A stretch of DNA of 64,000 nt from Parachlamydiales bacterium (lineage in GTDB: Bacteria > Chlamydiota > Chlamydiia > Chlamydiales > Rhabdochlamydiaceae), in the NCBI GenBank assembly GCA_003153295.1, contig PLXY01000004.1:24726-88725 (forward strand), given 5' to 3'. The position numbers and the translations under genes were made by a program. The notes beneath the pieces were generated by a model, which was given only the letters and a program-made list of their open reading frames with translations, did no database searches and was not told where the DNA came from. Shown in pieces: positions 62,416-64,000 of the stretch. Position 1 is the stretch's first letter; each line of letters starts with the position of its first letter.

Positions 62416-63304
62416 GGTGGAATGGGGGTCTGTATTTTTTCTTATAAGGAAGATGAGCTTGTTTGCCGTAGACCACTTCGTGGAGGTTTTCGATCGCCAT
62501 GAAGGCCATCGGATCTTCGCGCAGAACGATCTCTTTAAGCTCGGCTAGGTCCAAACGTTCAATAATGATGTAGAGGATTTCCCGGCTGTCTCCTGAGAAG
62601 CCTCCTTTGCCATGCATGATCGTCAGTCCCAATCCTAATTCGTCCATAATGACAGTGGCCATCTCTTTGGGTTTAGAAGAGATAATCAAAACAGATTTGA
62701 GTTCATCGATACCCATGATGACGAGGTCGATCATTTTGAAAGCGACGATATAAGTAATGAGCGATTGAAGCGCAAAATGCCAGTTGTTGAAGATCCAGCC
62801 ATACGCCGTGAAGATAAAGACGTTGATGAACAGAACGACCTGGCCGACAGTAAAACCCTTCTTGCGGTTGATCAAGATCGCTAAAATCTCTGTTCCGTCC
62901 AGGCAGCCGCCATGACGGATGATCAGCCCTACACCGACTCCCAATAGCGCGCCGCCGACCACAATGACTTCAATCGGATCGCCCAGGAACGAAGGGAAAT
63001 GGGAAGTGACCATCAAGAACCCGGCAAATAAAAGAACAGCGACTGACATGTAGATTACAAAGCTGCGCCGGATATGCCGGAAGGCCAAATAGACAAAAGG
63101 TAAATTCAAAACGACTAAAAGGTAGGGTAAGAAAGACTCTCCAAACAGTTTTGAAAAAATCAAAGCAATACCGACGATTCCTCCGTCGATCAAAGAGTTT
63201 GGCAGGAGGAAAACCTCGATCGAGAAAGCCGCTAAAAAAGCTCCAACGGTGAGCCAAAAGTAGATAGAGAGGTGTTGTTTGGCTGTTTTACGTATTGCGG
63301 GCAT
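62408..63304 (-). CDS. YitT-family membrane protein (DUF161/DUF2179)
   Basis: A 298-residue protein with six transmembrane helices in the first 200 residues ('IDGGIVGIALIFSKLFG', 'IIRHGGCLDGTEILAILINR') and a cytosolic DUF2179 domain from about 205 ('IMGIDELKSVLIISSKPKEM', 'HGKGGFSGDSREILYIIIER'). 'GGxxDGTEIL' is typical of YitT. Function unknown; a carrier or regulator role is suggested by the layout. AGGAAA lies 10 bases before ATG 63304. It shares 8 bases with the LOG gene. Confidence 0.88.
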   Translation of the reverse strand: MPAIRKTAKQHLSIYFWLTVGAFLAAFSIEVFLLPNSLIDGGIVGIALIFSKLFGESFLPYLLVVLNLPFVYLAFRHIRRSFVIYMSVAVLLFAGFLMVTSHFPSFLGDPIEVIVVGGALLGVGVGLIIRHGGCLDGTEILAILINRKKGFTVGQVVLFINVFIFTAYGWIFNNWHFALQSLITYIVAFKMIDLVIMGIDELKSVLIISSKPKEMATVIMDELGLGLTIMHGKGGFSGDSREILYIIIERLDLAELKEIVLREDPMAFMAIENLHEVVYGKQAHLPYKKKYRPPFHHA

Positions 63305-63319
63305 AAATCGTATTTTTCC

Positions 63320-63898
63320 TTATTTGGAATTCCTTTCTACAGATAAGCCTTCACTATTCCAAAGTTTTAATTGTTCGACAAGAGGTTCCGTGCAGGTTTT
63401 TGCAGTTTGTGGAGTTTGACAGCAACCGAGTCCTTCCCGTTCCAGCATATCGATATACGGATTGAGCTGACGAAAGGTGCGGATTTTTTGTAAAAACCCC
63501 GGAACAGTCTCAGAAATCATGGTGTCAACCAACGTCCGAAGTTGATAAGCGATTTTGCGCACTTCCTGACGACATTCATAAGCGGCCACTTGCTGCTTTG
63601 CCGTCGTAGGAGATTCTGGAGGTTGGGGACAATCTTTATCGCATTTCTTACAGGCGGAAACCAGTTGGTTGATCTTTGCAACATGCTTTTCAACCTTCTC
63701 ATATTTTCCTAAAGCGACCTCGCAAAGAACTTGCCCGAAGAGCGCAGCATGGGTCTTCTTTTCTAATAAAGCAGCTTTTTTGAAATGCTTGGCGGCCTGC
63801 GCATATTCTTTTTGTTTCATCAGCTCGATACCTTGCTCGAATTCATCCGCCGATAAAAAAGATAAGCAAAGGATAAAATAACAAATTAAATATTTCAT
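63320..63898 (-). CDS. Exported TPR-like protein of unknown function
   Basis: A 192-residue protein with signal peptide ('YLICYFILCLSFLSADE'), then two TPR-like helices ('FEQGIELMKQKEYAQAAKHF', 'AALFGQVLCEVALGKYEKVE'). The middle has four close Cys residues ('SACKKCDKDCPQPP') and the C-terminus two more ('GCCQTPQTAKTC'), suggesting a metal site or disulfides. I recognise no family. It starts 16 bases upstream of the YitT gene and could be transcribed with it. Confidence 0.65.
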   Translation of the reverse strand: MKYLICYFILCLSFLSADEFEQGIELMKQKEYAQAAKHFKKAALLEKKTHAALFGQVLCEVALGKYEKVEKHVAKINQLVSACKKCDKDCPQPPESPTTAKQQVAAYECRQEVRKIAYQLRTLVDTMISETVPGFLQKIRTFRQLNPYIDMLEREGLGCCQTPQTAKTCTEPLVEQLKLWNSEGLSVERNSK

Positions 63899-63959
63899 TT
63901 AGATACAGGTGTAGTCGTTATGGAAATAAAAATCAACGTGATTACAAGGTAAAGAATCT

Positions 63960-64000
63960 CGCGGGAGACGGGGCTCGAACCCGCAACCTCTGCCGTGACA
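63960..64000 (-). tRNA. tRNA-Asp (GTC), 3' half, cut by the window edge
   Basis: On the minus strand the end reads loop TGTCAC (anticodon GTC at 63999-63997), stem GGCAG, variable AGGTT, T-stem GCGGG, T-loop TTCGAGC, CCCGT, acceptor CTCCCGC and discriminator G. No CCA is encoded. The 5' half lies beyond base 64000. The T-stem closes with one G-U pair, and all positions fit a canonical tRNA numbering. Confidence 0.85.

Overview
The window is chromosomal DNA from a member of the order Chlamydiales, most likely an amoeba-associated (environmental) lineage of the Parachlamydiales such as a Waddlia, Simkania or Parachlamydia relative. This rests on gene order. Two blocks match Chlamydia trachomatis gene order as I recall it: malQ - scc1 - copN - cdsV - cdsU ... 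ychF - ribF - truB - rbfA - infB - nusA - rpsA (CT087-CT098), and rpe - efp - accB - accC (CT121-CT124). The rest is accessory DNA unlike Chlamydia: eukaryote-like domains (F-box, CMGC-type kinase, PP2C-like proteins, sterol methyltransferase-like, sulfotransferase-like), a TnpB element and a polymorphic-toxin-like locus. I could not run any search, so the species is not fixed.

Layout. 1-8.4 kb: tail of a repeat protein, clpB, a eukaryotic-type kinase, a transglutaminase-like/TPR protein and an AAA ATPase with a nuclease-like C-terminus, downstream of an array of inverted repeats. 8.4-18.8 kb: a frameshifted methyltransferase, malQ, two small membrane proteins and the type III secretion set scc1-copN-cdsV-cdsU, with two exported proteins between copN and cdsV. 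18.8-33.6 kb: an island that separates cdsU from ychF. It holds a 162-bp hairpin element, two F-box genes, a CPBP protease, an MFS transporter, a WD40-like gene split by a TnpB-only IS200/IS605 element, a polar amino-acid ABC transporter, a DMT exporter, two very small genes, a tandem PP2C pair (one lacking catalytic residues) and an rlmL-type methyltransferase.

33.6-42.3 kb: the translation operon ychF-ribF-truB-rbfA-infB-nusA-rpsA, with an unusually short RibF and a TruB that probably starts at TTG. 42.8-46.9 kb: a short aspartokinase and three uncharacterised genes. 47.1-53.3 kb: a tightly overlapping plus-strand operon rpe-yvcK-HAD-efp-accB-accC, then hpt and rmlA. 53.5-58.9 kb: a decayed RhuM/antitoxin locus behind a perfect palindrome, a 930-residue protein with glycosyltransferase-like motifs, a sulfotransferase-like protein and a sterol-methyltransferase-like protein.

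59-61.7 kb: a TPR - linker - toxin-like gene (split by a frameshift) followed by an internally duplicated, candidate immunity protein. A 32-bp direct repeat made of the 3' end of the downstream LOG-family gene brackets this cassette. The window ends with a LOG-family gene, a YitT-family membrane protein, a small TPR protein and the 3' half of a tRNA-Asp. Most candidates for new biology lie in 18.8-33.6 kb and 53.5-61.8 kb.
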